DNA of 52,133 nt from Archangium sp. GTDB lineage: Bacteria; Myxococcota; Myxococcia; Myxococcales; Myxococcaceae. A model generated the notes under the pieces. The model saw only the letters and a list, made by a program, of their open reading frames with translations. It did no database searches and was not told the DNA's origin. A program made the position numbers and the translations under genes. Of the stretch, positions 18,018-24,975 are shown piece after piece (the stretch's first letter is position 1; every line of letters begins with the position of its first letter). Location: positions 1 through 52,133 of the forward strand of contig JAUYRZ010000004.1 of the NCBI GenBank assembly GCA_030695565.1, read 5' to 3'.

Positions 18018-18727
18018 GAGGGGAACTCCTGGGAGAGGGCGCGCGCTTCGAGCCGCCCGGTGTAGAGCGCCATGCCGACGACCGCGGCAAAGGCGCCGAG
18101 GCCGCTCAACGTGCGCAGGTCTTCCATCGTGGTGATGCCACCGCTCGCGATGACCTTCGTGGTGGTGCTGCTGCAGACCGACTTCATCAACGCCGCGTCG
18201 ATGCCTTGAAGCTGCCCTTCGACGTGCACCGCCGTCACCAACACGCCGGCCAGGGGAAGAGGGGACAGCCGCGCGAGGAGCGCCTCGATGCTCAACGCAG
18301 ACGTCTGGGTCCATCCGCGCGTGACCACCTGGGTACCGCGCACGTCGGCGGCCACCACGAGCCGGAGAGGGAAGCGGGTCGCCACCGTTTCGAGCCACGC
18401 TGCGTCTTCGACCGCGCGGGTGCCCACCACGACGCGCGTGATGCCCAGCTCGAGCAGCCGCTCGATGGCTGCTTCATCACGCACGCCGCCTCCGACTTGC
18501 AGCTCCAGGCCAGGCACCTTCGAGAGGCCCGCGATGAGCTCGAAGTTCGAGCCCCGCCCCATCGCCGCGTCGAGGTCGACCACGTGCTGCGCCGTGAGCC
18601 CGGAAGCGGCCCACTGCTCGGCGATGGCGAGCGGTTCAGGCAGGCGAATGCGCTCGTCTTCATAGCGGCCACCCACCAACTGCACGCACGCGCCCTCCCG
18701 CAGGTCGAGCGCCGGGAAGACCTTCAT
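18014..18727 (-). CDS. hisA: ProFAR isomerase HisA
   Basis: A (beta-alpha)8 barrel of 237 residues catalysing the Amadori rearrangement of ProFAR to PRFAR. MKVFPALDLREGACVQLVGG gives catalytic Asp8 and the first phosphate region. LVVAADVRG near residue 125 carries the second catalytic Asp. VGGGVRD (about 80-86) and IASGGITT (about 195-202) are the phosphate-binding loops. The start at 18727 overlaps the hisH stop by ATGA, and the stop overlaps the hisB start the same way. Confidence 0.97.
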   Translation of the reverse strand: MKVFPALDLREGACVQLVGGRYEDERIRLPEPLAIAEQWAASGLTAQHVVDLDAAMGRGSNFELIAGLSKVPGLELQVGGGVRDEAAIERLLELGITRVVVGTRAVEDAAWLETVATRFPLRLVVAADVRGTQVVTRGWTQTSALSIEALLARLSPLPLAGVLVTAVHVEGQLQGIDAALMKSVCSSTTTKVIASGGITTMEDLRTLSGLGAFAAVVGMALYTGRLEARALSQEFPS

Positions 18728-19290
18728 GAGGTCACCTGGTCGATGAGCTGTCGCAACAGGCGCAAGCCGCCCGCTGAGCTTTTCTCGGGGTGAAACTGCA
18801 CGCCGATGGTGCGCGCCCTCGTGACGATCGCCGCCACCTCGGCCCCTTCGTGACGCGCCCAGGCTTGCACCACTCCGGGGTCGCGCGGCCGGCACGCGAA
18901 GCTGTGCGCGAAGTACATGTCGCCCACGCCGTCCACCTTCGTCCAGCCCATGTGGGGCACCCGCCGCGCCACCAGCCGGGTGACGTCTCCTTCGATGAGA
19001 CCCAGCCCTTCGCCTTCTCCTTCTTCACTGCGCTCGAACAACAGCTGCATGCCCAGGCAGATGCCCAGGCACGGCTGCCCGTCGAGCAGCGCGCTCTTCA
19101 AGGCCTCTCGGCCCGGGGCCAGCCGGGTGGCGGCTGCTCCAAACGCGCCCACGCCGGGCAGCACCACCAGCGAACTCCCGGCGAGCTTTCGTGCGTCGGG
19201 CTCGACGACGCTGTCGATGCCAGAGACGGCCAGCGCACGGCGAAGCGAGTGCAGGTTGCCTGCGCCCGTATCGAAGAGCGTGGCCCTCAT
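18724..19290 (-). CDS. hisH: Imidazole glycerol phosphate synthase glutaminase subunit HisH
   Basis: A class I glutamine amidotransferase of 188 residues that feeds ammonia to HisF. The catalytic triad is complete: Cys78 in CLGICLGMQLLF, and His167 and Glu169 in VQFHPEKS. The oxyanion strand LPGVGAFGAA lies at 44-53. The start at 19290 follows the hisDC stop by an ATGA overlap. hisH is separated from hisF by hisA and hisB, so complex partners are not adjacent but are co-transcribed. Confidence 0.97.
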   Translation of the reverse strand: MRATLFDTGAGNLHSLRRALAVSGIDSVVEPDARKLAGSSLVVLPGVGAFGAAATRLAPGREALKSALLDGQPCLGICLGMQLLFERSEEGEGEGLGLIEGDVTRLVARRVPHMGWTKVDGVGDMYFAHSFACRPRDPGVVQAWARHEGAEVAAIVTRARTIGVQFHPEKSSAGGLRLLRQLIDQVTS

Positions 19291-21635
19291 GAGAGCGCCT
19301 CGAGGCACGCCGCCATCGAAGCCCACGGACCCAGCGTGATGCGCAGCGCCTCACCGATGCCCTCGAGCTTCGAGAAGGCCCTCACCGAGACACCGCGGGT
19401 GCGCAGCTCGTCCGCCAGCTTCGTTGCGTCTTGCTTCACGGGCACCAACACGAAGTTGGCTTCGCTCGGGAGCGCGAGCAGGCCCTTTGCGCGCAGCGCC
19501 TGCGTGAAGCGTGTTCGCACCTCGAGCGTCTCATCGACGCACTGCCTGACCCACGCGCGATCCGTGGTCAGCGCCGCGATGGCGACCCGCTCGGCGACCG
19601 TGCCGACTTTGTAGGGACCGCGCGCCTTCTCCAGCTCGGCGGCCAACCGGGGCTGGCTCACCGCCCACCCCACGCGCAGCCCCGCGAGGCCGAACGCCTT
19701 GGACATCGTTCTGATGACGAGCAGCCGCTCAGCGCTCGCGGCCAGGCCAACCCGGCTCGGTGCGCGCGCGTAGTCGATGTACGCCTCGTCGAGCACCACC
19801 AGGGCCTCTGTCTGTTCGAGCAGCGAGTCGAGAAATCCGTCAGGCAGCAGCGCTCCGGTCGGATTGTTCGGAGCACAGAGGTAGATGAGCCGGGGCCTGG
19901 CTGCGAGCAGCGCCTCCACGTTCAACGCGGTGGCGACGGGCACGACGCCGTTGGTGCTCGCGAAGGTGGGCACGATGCCGAACGTGGGCGGGCAATAGGC
20001 GAGCACGTCGCCGGGCGCTGCAAAGGCGCGCATCGTCGCGTCGAGCAGGTCATCTGAGCCGCACCCGGTGACGATGGCCTCGAGGGGAACACCGGCTTCT
20101 TTCGCCAGGGTCGCGCGCAGCTCGTCGGCGTACGGCGTGGGGTACCGCGTCACCGTCGCCTCGCGCAGCACCCGTGCCGCCGAGGGCGGAGCGCCGAACA
20201 GGTTGGTGTTGTCGGTGAGGTCGATGACGCAGGGTGGCCGCGTGGGCACATAGCGGGCGACGGCGGCGAGCGTCGGCCTGAGGGGGAAGGGTGAAGGCGT
20301 GACCGCGCCGCTTCGCTCTTCCGTTGCAGAGGCCCCGCGCTCGCCGCGCTTCCACTGCGCTGCGGCCGCAGCGTGGGCAGACAGCCCCTCGCTGAGCGCG
20401 AGCGCCTCGACGTCTTCCGAGAGCCGCGCGGCTGCGTCGGGCGTCACCTGCTGCCAGGTCTGCCATCGCACGAAGTCGAGCACCGAGAGGCCGCTGAAGC
20501 GCCGCGCCGCACCCGCGGTCGGGAGCACGTGGTTGGCCCCCGTGAGGTAGTCACCGAAAGCCACCGACGACGAGGCGCCCAGAAAGACGGTGCCTGCGTT
20601 GCGGACCTTCGGCAGGGCACGGCGCGGTTCCCGGAGCGAGAGCAGCAGGTGCTCGGCTGCGAAGTCCTCGACGAAAGACCACGCCTCGTCAGGGTGGTTC
20701 ATCGACAGCACCGCACCCCGAGCGCGCAGCGCCTGCGAGATGATCTCGCGCCGCGGCAGCGTCTCGACCTCGCGGTCCAGCACGGCCAGCACCTCGTTGG
20801 CCAACGTGTCGCCCTGCACGAGCGCGACGACACACGCGTCGGCGTCGTGCTCCGCCTGTGCGAGCAGCTCGCGCGCGATGAGGGTCGCGTTTGCGCCGTC
20901 ATCGGCCACCACCAGAATCTCGGAGGGCCCCGCGGGCGCATCGATGCCCACGTCGCCCGCAACCTGGCGCTTGGCTTCGGCGACCCAGGCGTTCCCCGGC
21001 CCCACGATGCGATCGACGCGCGGGACGGACGTCGTTCCATAGGCCATGGCGGCGATCGCGCCTGCGCCTCCGAGGGCAAAGACCCGGTGGGCACCGGCCA
21101 ACGCGGCCGCGGCGAGCACGACATCGGAGGGCAGGCCGGTGGGTCCCGGGGGAGAGCACACGATGACCTCGGCGACGCCCGCAGCGCGCGCCGGCACCAC
21201 GCCCATCAACACGCTCGAGGGGTAAGCGGCCTGGCCACCGGGCGCGTACACGCCGACCCGCGCGAAGGGATCAGCGCGACGGCCCACCACCACACCGGGT
21301 TCCACTTCGACCTCGCTGGGGCCCGGCAGCGTCGCCCGCGCCACGCGCTCGAGGTTCTTCACTGCGCGCTCGAGCCCGCGCCGCACCGTGGGGTCGAGCG
21401 TCGCGAGTGCCCGTGCCAGCTCCGCGCGCGGGACCTCGAGGGCCTCGAGCTTCACGGCATCGAAGGTGCGGGCGAAGCGGAGGAGCGCTGCGTCTCCCTC
21501 GGCGCGCACCTCGGCCACCAACGCCCGCACCTTCATCGAGAGGCCTTCATCGACGCTGAAGCTGCGCTCGAGCAAGGCGCGCTTCGTTTCGGTTGGCAGC
21601 GCCGCGAGCGTGCCCGTGAATCGCACGAGGCTCAT
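19287..21635 (-). CDS. hisD/hisC: HisD-HisC fusion: histidinol dehydrogenase + histidinol-phosphate aminotransferase
   Basis: A protein of 782 residues. Residues 1-~430 are histidinol dehydrogenase with all active-site positions: Q260 and H263 (zinc), general base pair E328-H329 in FAAEHLLLS, D362 in FGDYLTGANHVLPT and H421 in EGLSAHA. A ~22-residue Ser/Pro/Ala linker (431-452) leads to residues 453-782, a complete fold-type I aminotransferase: DNTNLFG, CAPNNPTG (588-595), DEAYIDY and PLP lysine K646 in TMSKAFGLAGLRVG. One chain thus covers step 7 and the last two oxidations. There is no frameshift or internal stop; the frame is continuous through the linker. Its ATG overlaps the hisG stop by 4 nt. 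Confidence 0.95.
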   Translation of the reverse strand: MSLVRFTGTLAALPTETKRALLERSFSVDEGLSMKVRALVAEVRAEGDAALLRFARTFDAVKLEALEVPRAELARALATLDPTVRRGLERAVKNLERVARATLPGPSEVEVEPGVVVGRRADPFARVGVYAPGGQAAYPSSVLMGVVPARAAGVAEVIVCSPPGPTGLPSDVVLAAAALAGAHRVFALGGAGAIAAMAYGTTSVPRVDRIVGPGNAWVAEAKRQVAGDVGIDAPAGPSEILVVADDGANATLIARELLAQAEHDADACVVALVQGDTLANEVLAVLDREVETLPRREIISQALRARGAVLSMNHPDEAWSFVEDFAAEHLLLSLREPRRALPKVRNAGTVFLGASSSVAFGDYLTGANHVLPTAGAARRFSGLSVLDFVRWQTWQQVTPDAAARLSEDVEALALSEGLSAHAAAAAQWKRGERGASATEERSGAVTPSPFPLRPTLAAVARYVPTRPPCVIDLTDNTNLFGAPPSAARVLREATVTRYPTPYADELRATLAKEAGVPLEAIVTGCGSDDLLDATMRAFAAPGDVLAYCPPTFGIVPTFASTNGVVPVATALNVEALLAARPRLIYLCAPNNPTGALLPDGFLDSLLEQTEALVVLDEAYIDYARAPSRVGLAASAERLLVIRTMSKAFGLAGLRVGWAVSQPRLAAELEKARGPYKVGTVAERVAIAALTTDRAWVRQCVDETLEVRTRFTQALRAKGLLALPSEANFVLVPVKQDATKLADELRTRGVSVRAFSKLEGIGEALRITLGPWASMAACLEALS

Positions 21636-22480
21636 GGTACGAGCCTCTCGATGCGCGTCACCAGGATGCCCTCGCAGCCCAGACCCTGGAGCCGGGCCAC
21701 CGTGCGGAACACCGCGTCGGCCGGCACCACCGCGTGCATGGCGACGAAGCGGCCACCGCCCATCAACTCCGAGAGCGTGGGGCCATTGAGCCCGGGCAGG
21801 CACTCGCGCACGGCGGCCAACCCTTCCCGCGGCACGTTCGCCATCAGGTAGCGCTGACCGCGCGCCCGCAGCACCGATGAGAGGGCGAGGGTGAGGTCTT
21901 TGGTTTCGGTGCGGTTGGCCGCGTCTTCGCGCGCGACCAGGCGGGCCGAAGACTCGAGCACCGTTTCGACCTCCCGAAGACCGTTCACCTGGAGCGTGGA
22001 GCCCGTGCTGGTGAGGTCGACCACCACGTCAGCGATGCCGAGGTGCGGGGCGATCTCAGCGGCGCCCGAGACCGGCACCACTTGAACCGCGAAGCCCCGC
22101 AGCTCGAAGAACCGCCGGGTGATGCCGGGAAAGCAGGTGGCGACGCGGGTGCCCGGAGCGACCTGGGCGAGCTGCGTGAGGCCCGACTCCTCCGTCGCGG
22201 CGACCACCAACCGGCAGCGGCCGAACTCGAGATCCAGCAACTGCGTCAGCGAGCGGTTGGTCTCGGTGACGAGATCCCACCCGGTGATGCCCACGTCGGC
22301 GGCGCCGTCGGCCACGAACTCAGGAATGTCCTGGGCGCGAACGAAGAGCGCCTCGTAGTCGCCGATGCGGGCGCGCAGCGATCGTTCGCTCCGGCCCCGA
22401 ATGGGAAGCCCTGCGTCGTCGAACAACTGCTTCACGTCTTCTGACAATCGGCCCTTGTTGGGCAACGCGACACGCAACAT
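21632..22480 (-). CDS. hisG: ATP phosphoribosyltransferase HisG, long form
   Basis: A protein of 282 residues starting the pathway (ATP + PRPP). It starts MLRVALPNKGRLSED, then the periplasmic-binding-like core with DVGITGWD and the PRPP loop VVVDLTSTGSTL near residue 150. Length and the C-terminal ~75-residue ACT-like domain identify the hexameric long form, which is feedback-inhibited by histidine and does not need HisZ. The ATG at 22480 has an AAAGGAG ribosome-binding site 8 nt upstream. It is the first structural gene after the attenuator, so it is regulated at both transcript and enzyme level. Confidence 0.97.
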   Translation of the reverse strand: MLRVALPNKGRLSEDVKQLFDDAGLPIRGRSERSLRARIGDYEALFVRAQDIPEFVADGAADVGITGWDLVTETNRSLTQLLDLEFGRCRLVVAATEESGLTQLAQVAPGTRVATCFPGITRRFFELRGFAVQVVPVSGAAEIAPHLGIADVVVDLTSTGSTLQVNGLREVETVLESSARLVAREDAANRTETKDLTLALSSVLRARGQRYLMANVPREGLAAVRECLPGLNGPTLSELMGGGRFVAMHAVVPADAVFRTVARLQGLGCEGILVTRIERLVP

Positions 22481-22519
22481 GCAAACGCTCCTTTGAGGCG
22501 GGGAGCGGACGGGCGTGAA

Positions 22520-22554
22520 AACGAAAAAGCCCGTCCGGTGAGGGGGACGGGCTT
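22520..22554 (-). terminator. his attenuator: intrinsic terminator before hisG
   Basis: On the minus strand AAGCCCGTCC (22554-22545) and GGACGGGCTT (22536-22527) form a perfect 10-bp stem with an 8-nt loop, followed by TTTTTCGTTTT. It lies 30 nt downstream of the leader-peptide stop codon and ~40 nt before the hisG start. Related segments flank it: leader GACGGGCGTG (22610-22601) matches 7 bases of the terminator 5' arm, and CACGCCCGTCC (22517-22507) can pair with the leader copy or the 3' arm. Mutually exclusive hairpins are therefore possible, as attenuation needs. Confidence 0.88.
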
Positions 22555-22583
22555 CGTGGCGATACGGGTGTGTGAGAGCTACG

Positions 22584-22649
22584 TCACGCACACCTGCATG
22601 CACGCCCGTCAGAGCGATGATGCAGATGGTGGTGATGGAGCGCGTTCAC
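22584..22649 (-). CDS. hisL: his operon leader peptide with six histidine codons
   Basis: A 21-residue frame from a GTG at 22649: MNAL-HHHHLHH-RSDGRACRCA, stop at 22584. Six of seven consecutive codons are His, a run expected almost only in his leader peptides. It lies between a sigma70-like promoter and a terminator hairpin, directly ahead of hisG. A ribosome short of charged tRNA-His would stall here and change the downstream folding, letting RNA polymerase read into the operon. A TAG lies four codons upstream in frame and the only start is this GTG. The predicted transcript start is ~3 nt before it, so the peptide may be translated without a Shine-Dalgarno site. Confidence 0.85.
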   Translation of the reverse strand: MNALHHHHLHHRSDGRACRCA

Positions 22650-22658
22650 GAGACTCGC

Positions 22659-22687
22659 TTTCTAAGGACGAGGTCTCGAGAAGTCAA
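22659..22687 (-). promoter_or_regulatory. Predicted sigma70 promoter of the his operon
   Basis: On the minus strand TTGACT (22687-22682) and TAGAAA (22664-22659) are separated by exactly 17 bp. Each has four or five matches to the -35/-10 consensus. Transcription would start near 22652, immediately before the leader-peptide GTG. No other promoter of this quality is seen between here and hisG. Confidence 0.6.
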
Positions 22688-22689
22688 AT

Positions 22690-22706
22690 CTCGCTGAGTG
22701 AGCGAG
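22690..22706. promoter_or_regulatory. Inverted repeat just upstream of the his -35 box (possible operator)
   Basis: CTCGCT (22690-22695) and AGCGAG (22701-22706) form a perfect 6-bp inverted repeat with a 5-bp centre, in the 79-bp gap between the his leader peptide and the divergent Hint lipoprotein gene. It could bind a regulator acting on one or both genes. No regulator is encoded nearby and chance is not excluded. Confidence 0.3.
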
Positions 22707-22728
22707 CACCTGTGCGAGGTTGAAGGGC

Positions 22729-23364
22729 ATGAAGAAACAACTGGTGGGGTTGTTGGGGGCGCTGTCGCTGGTCTCCTGCGGGACGACGAGCTGTGTCGCT
22801 CGCGGAACGCTGGTGTGGACTCCGCGCGGCAAGCGCCCGATCGAAGACCTGATCGAGCAGGACACCGTGTGGTGCGTGGAGCCCTCGACGGGTGAGCGCG
22901 TGGCCTCGCCGATCACCGCCGTCGCCCGCGCGACCCGAGAGGTGATGCGGCTGGGCGGCGATGACTTCTCGCTCACCTGTACGACTGACCACCCGCTCTA
23001 CGATCCGCTCGAGAAGGTGTGGGCGGCCGCAGGTGACTGGGTGCTGGGGCAGCGCTCTTCGCTGCTGCTCGTGCCTGAAGACGGCACCCCGCCGAGGGTC
23101 GTGACCGTTTCGACGCGGGAGATCTCGGCCGGTGTGTCGGAGGTGATCGACCTCACCGTGCTGCACCCGCTGCACAACTTCGTCGCGGCGGGCGTGTTGG
23201 TTCACAACAAGAGCATCCGCATCAGCTGCGAGTTGCAGGATGGCGGGCGGTCTTTCGGCGGCGAGGGGTGCACGTGTCAGGACGGCGGCGCCGGCTTCGC
23301 GAGGTGCGAACCGAAAGACGAAGGAAGCGTCGCGCCCGGCGTTCTCGTCTGCACCTGCTCCTGA
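22729..23364 (+). CDS. Lipoprotein with intein-like Hint domain and Cys-rich C-terminal peptide
   Basis: A protein of 211 residues; ATG at 22729 after a GTTGAAGGG ribosome-binding site. Residues 1-17 are a lipoprotein signal ending SLVSC (lipid Cys17). Only GTTS separates it from Cys22, the first residue of a Hint/intein-like domain: block A CVARGTLVWTPRGKRPIEDL, block B TTDHPLY with the conserved T85-x-x-H88, and the C-terminal blocks VIDLTVLHPLHNFVAAGVLVHN ending in His159-Asn160. No homing endonuclease is present. The residue after HN is Lys rather than Cys/Ser/Thr, so full splicing is unlikely, but cleavage at Cys22 and/or Asn160 is possible, as in bacterial intein-like domains. Residues 161-211 hold six Cys. 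It is divergent from the his operon. Confidence 0.88.
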   Translation: MKKQLVGLLGALSLVSCGTTSCVARGTLVWTPRGKRPIEDLIEQDTVWCVEPSTGERVASPITAVARATREVMRLGGDDFSLTCTTDHPLYDPLEKVWAAAGDWVLGQRSSLLLVPEDGTPPRVVTVSTREISAGVSEVIDLTVLHPLHNFVAAGVLVHNKSIRISCELQDGGRSFGGEGCTCQDGGAGFARCEPKDEGSVAPGVLVCTCS

Positions 23365-23435
23365 GTTGGTGACCCCCGCCGCGCCGGGGACTGTTCAGCC
23401 GCCCGTTCGAGCGCGGCTTCTCGAGCGAGGTCTGG

Positions 23436-23474
23436 GCTCGCACCGAGCTGGCGGCGCGCGACCTGACGACCCCA
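23436..23474. repeat. 39-bp direct repeat, copy 1 (relic of a patatin-gene segment)
   Basis: These 39 bases recur exactly at 25761-25799 inside the patatin-like gene, and similarity extends ~9 bases left after two mismatches. Read on the minus strand both copies encode WGRQVARRQLGAS. Here the frame is open only for a few dozen codons with no start, so this is a partial copy of the coding segment. It lies in the 179-bp interval between the Hint gene and the thioredoxin gene, which otherwise holds nothing recognised. Confidence 0.7.
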
Positions 23475-23543
23475 CCTCGCGAGGTTCCGAGCGCGAGGGC
23501 AGTGAAACCACCCCCGCTTTGCTCGGCGACGACTCGAGGTCGG

Positions 23544-24026
23544 TTACTTCTTCTTCGCGACCGGCTTCTTGGCGACTGCCTTCTTCTTCGCGACCGGCTT
23601 CTTGACGACTGCCTTCTTCTTCGCGACCGGCTTCTTCTTCGCCGCCGACTTTGCGGCCGCTTTCGTCGCCTCGACCGCCAACTCGCTGCGAACGACGTCC
23701 ATGTCGAGCGCACCGATGCCCGCGACGACCTCCTCGAGTTCCTTCGCTGACATCGCGCCTTCTTCACGCGCGACCACCACACCGTCGCGAATGATGATCA
23801 CGGTCGGGGTGCCCTCGATGTCGAAGTCGTCCGCGAGCCCTTCCTGCGCATCGATGTCGACCTTCCCGAACATGACGTTCTTCTGCTTCTTCGCGACGGC
23901 CTCGAAGACCGGCGCGAACTCCGCGCAGAATTCACAATCCTTCGCCCAGAAGAAGATGAAGAGCGTGCCGCCCTTCTGCACCGTCGTGTCGAGGTTCTCG
24001 TCATTCAGAGTTTGCGTTGCAGCCAT
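23544..24026 (-). CDS. Thioredoxin-fold protein with Lys/Ala/Pro-rich tail
   Basis: A protein of 160 residues. Residues 1-~108 are a thioredoxin domain: FFWAKDCEFCAEFAPVF carries the redox pair Cys31-x-x-Cys34 (CEFC, not the usual CGPC), and GTPTVIII supplies the cis-Pro loop. No signal peptide, so it is cytoplasmic. Residues ~120-160 are a basic tail of repeated KKPVAKKKAV units, like the C-termini of histone H1-like proteins, and are probably disordered and nucleic-acid-binding. The ATG at 24026 follows ACGAGGAACACC. The combination suggests a thiol-disulfide function targeted to DNA, RNA or other polyanions; that is inference. Confidence 0.88.
   Translation of the reverse strand: MAATQTLNDENLDTTVQKGGTLFIFFWAKDCEFCAEFAPVFEAVAKKQKNVMFGKVDIDAQEGLADDFDIEGTPTVIIIRDGVVVAREEGAMSAKELEEVVAGIGALDMDVVRSELAVEATKAAAKSAAKKKPVAKKKAVVKKPVAKKKAVAKKPVAKKK
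23547..23645. repeat. 33-bp tandem repeat encoding the basic tail
   Basis: About two and a half to three copies of a 33-bp unit (cttcttcttcgcgaccggct and 13 more bases) encode the 11-residue KKPVAKKKAV-type units of the thioredoxin tail. Copies differ by one or two bases, so the tail probably grows and shrinks by slippage. It is coding sequence, not a CRISPR array. Confidence 0.8.
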
Positions 24027-24126
24027 GGTGTTCCTCGTGCCTTTCCGTACTGCGGGATGAATGCCGGTACAGCACCGAGGCCCGGCGACAAAGAGCGAAC
24101 GTCATCATCGTCACTTTTGACCCTCG

Positions 24127-24879
24127 TCAGCCGCTGATCAGCCTCCGGTAGAACGCGAGGTCGTGGTTCGGCCACAGCTCGGCCCCGGTATCGCGGGCCA
24201 CGCGCTTGAGGCCGCGCAGGCTCTCCAACGCCAGGGAGGGATCGTCACGCCAGCAAAGACCCGGCGCCACCTCGTCGACCAGATTCTCCTCGAGGTCCGC
24301 CGCGTCGCCGCACAGCACCACCGGCGCGCCGACCTCGCGCTCCAGCAGCAGCGAGACGTGGCCCGCGGTGTGCCCGGGCGAAGGGATGACCGTGACGCCC
24401 TCCATGGGGGAGTAGCCGCCCTCCCGCTCCACCCAGCGATACGGCCCGCCCACCTCGTCCTCGAAACAGGCGGAGTCGCTTCCCTCCAACGCGGCCTGAC
24501 GCTCCGCGCGCTGCACGTGCACCTCGGCGTGCGCGACCTCGCCCAGCCCCCCGGCGTGGTCGAAGTGCAGGTGGCTGAGCACCACCAGGTCCACGTCCAG
24601 CGGGGTCAGGCCCAGCGAGCCGAGCAGCGCGGGCAGCCGCTGCTCCGGGGTCATGCGCGGAGGGCCGAAGACGAAGCCCGCGTAGTGGCGCTCACGCAGG
24701 GTGGCGTCCTCCAGCTTCTTCCAATCGCAGCCCACGTCGTAAAGCAGCCGGCCTTGCCGGGTCTCCACCAGCCAGGCCAGCACCGGTGCCTCGATCACCG
24801 TGCCCTTCCCGCGGCCCCAGGTGGAGAGCGACTTGTCGTACCGATGCAGGGCGGTGAGCAGCGGCGTCAAGCGGGCCAT
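24127..24879 (-). CDS. Metallo-beta-lactamase-fold hydrolase, AHL-lactonase-like
   Basis: A protein of 250 residues. The zinc motif is HLHFDH at 103-108 (HxHxDH), followed by PGHTAGHVSLL with the next ligand His, an Asp in LCGDAADLEEN and a C-terminal His in WPNHDLAFY. The layout and length match the AiiA-type N-acyl-homoserine-lactone lactonase group within the MBL superfamily, but that group also contains other lactonases and hydrolases. The ATG at 24879 has an AAGAGGAG ribosome-binding site. No signal peptide. Quorum quenching is a possible role; substrate is unproven. Confidence 0.85.
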   Translation of the reverse strand: MARLTPLLTALHRYDKSLSTWGRGKGTVIEAPVLAWLVETRQGRLLYDVGCDWKKLEDATLRERHYAGFVFGPPRMTPEQRLPALLGSLGLTPLDVDLVVLSHLHFDHAGGLGEVAHAEVHVQRAERQAALEGSDSACFEDEVGGPYRWVEREGGYSPMEGVTVIPSPGHTAGHVSLLLEREVGAPVVLCGDAADLEENLVDEVAPGLCWRDDPSLALESLRGLKRVARDTGAELWPNHDLAFYRRLISG

Positions 24880-24975
24880 CGGGGTTCTCCTCTTGCGGAT
24901 GATTGGTGGGTCTGTTCCTTCGGATGAGATCGCCGGTGACGCCGGTGCCCGTTGCTCGGGAGCACCGGTGAACAC

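Noticed and set aside
22584-22649. His-rich leader frame as chance
   Set aside because: Rejected the chance explanation: a run of six His codons between a promoter and a perfect terminator immediately ahead of hisG is too specific.
22729-23364. Full protein splicing by the Hint domain
   Set aside because: The residue after His-Asn is Lys, not Cys/Ser/Thr, and the N-terminal flank is only a four-residue spacer after the lipid Cys, so an extein ligation product is unlikely; cleavage remains possible.
23547-23645. Short tandem repeats as a CRISPR array
   Set aside because: Units are contiguous 33-bp coding repeats without spacers and encode the Lys-rich tail of the thioredoxin protein.
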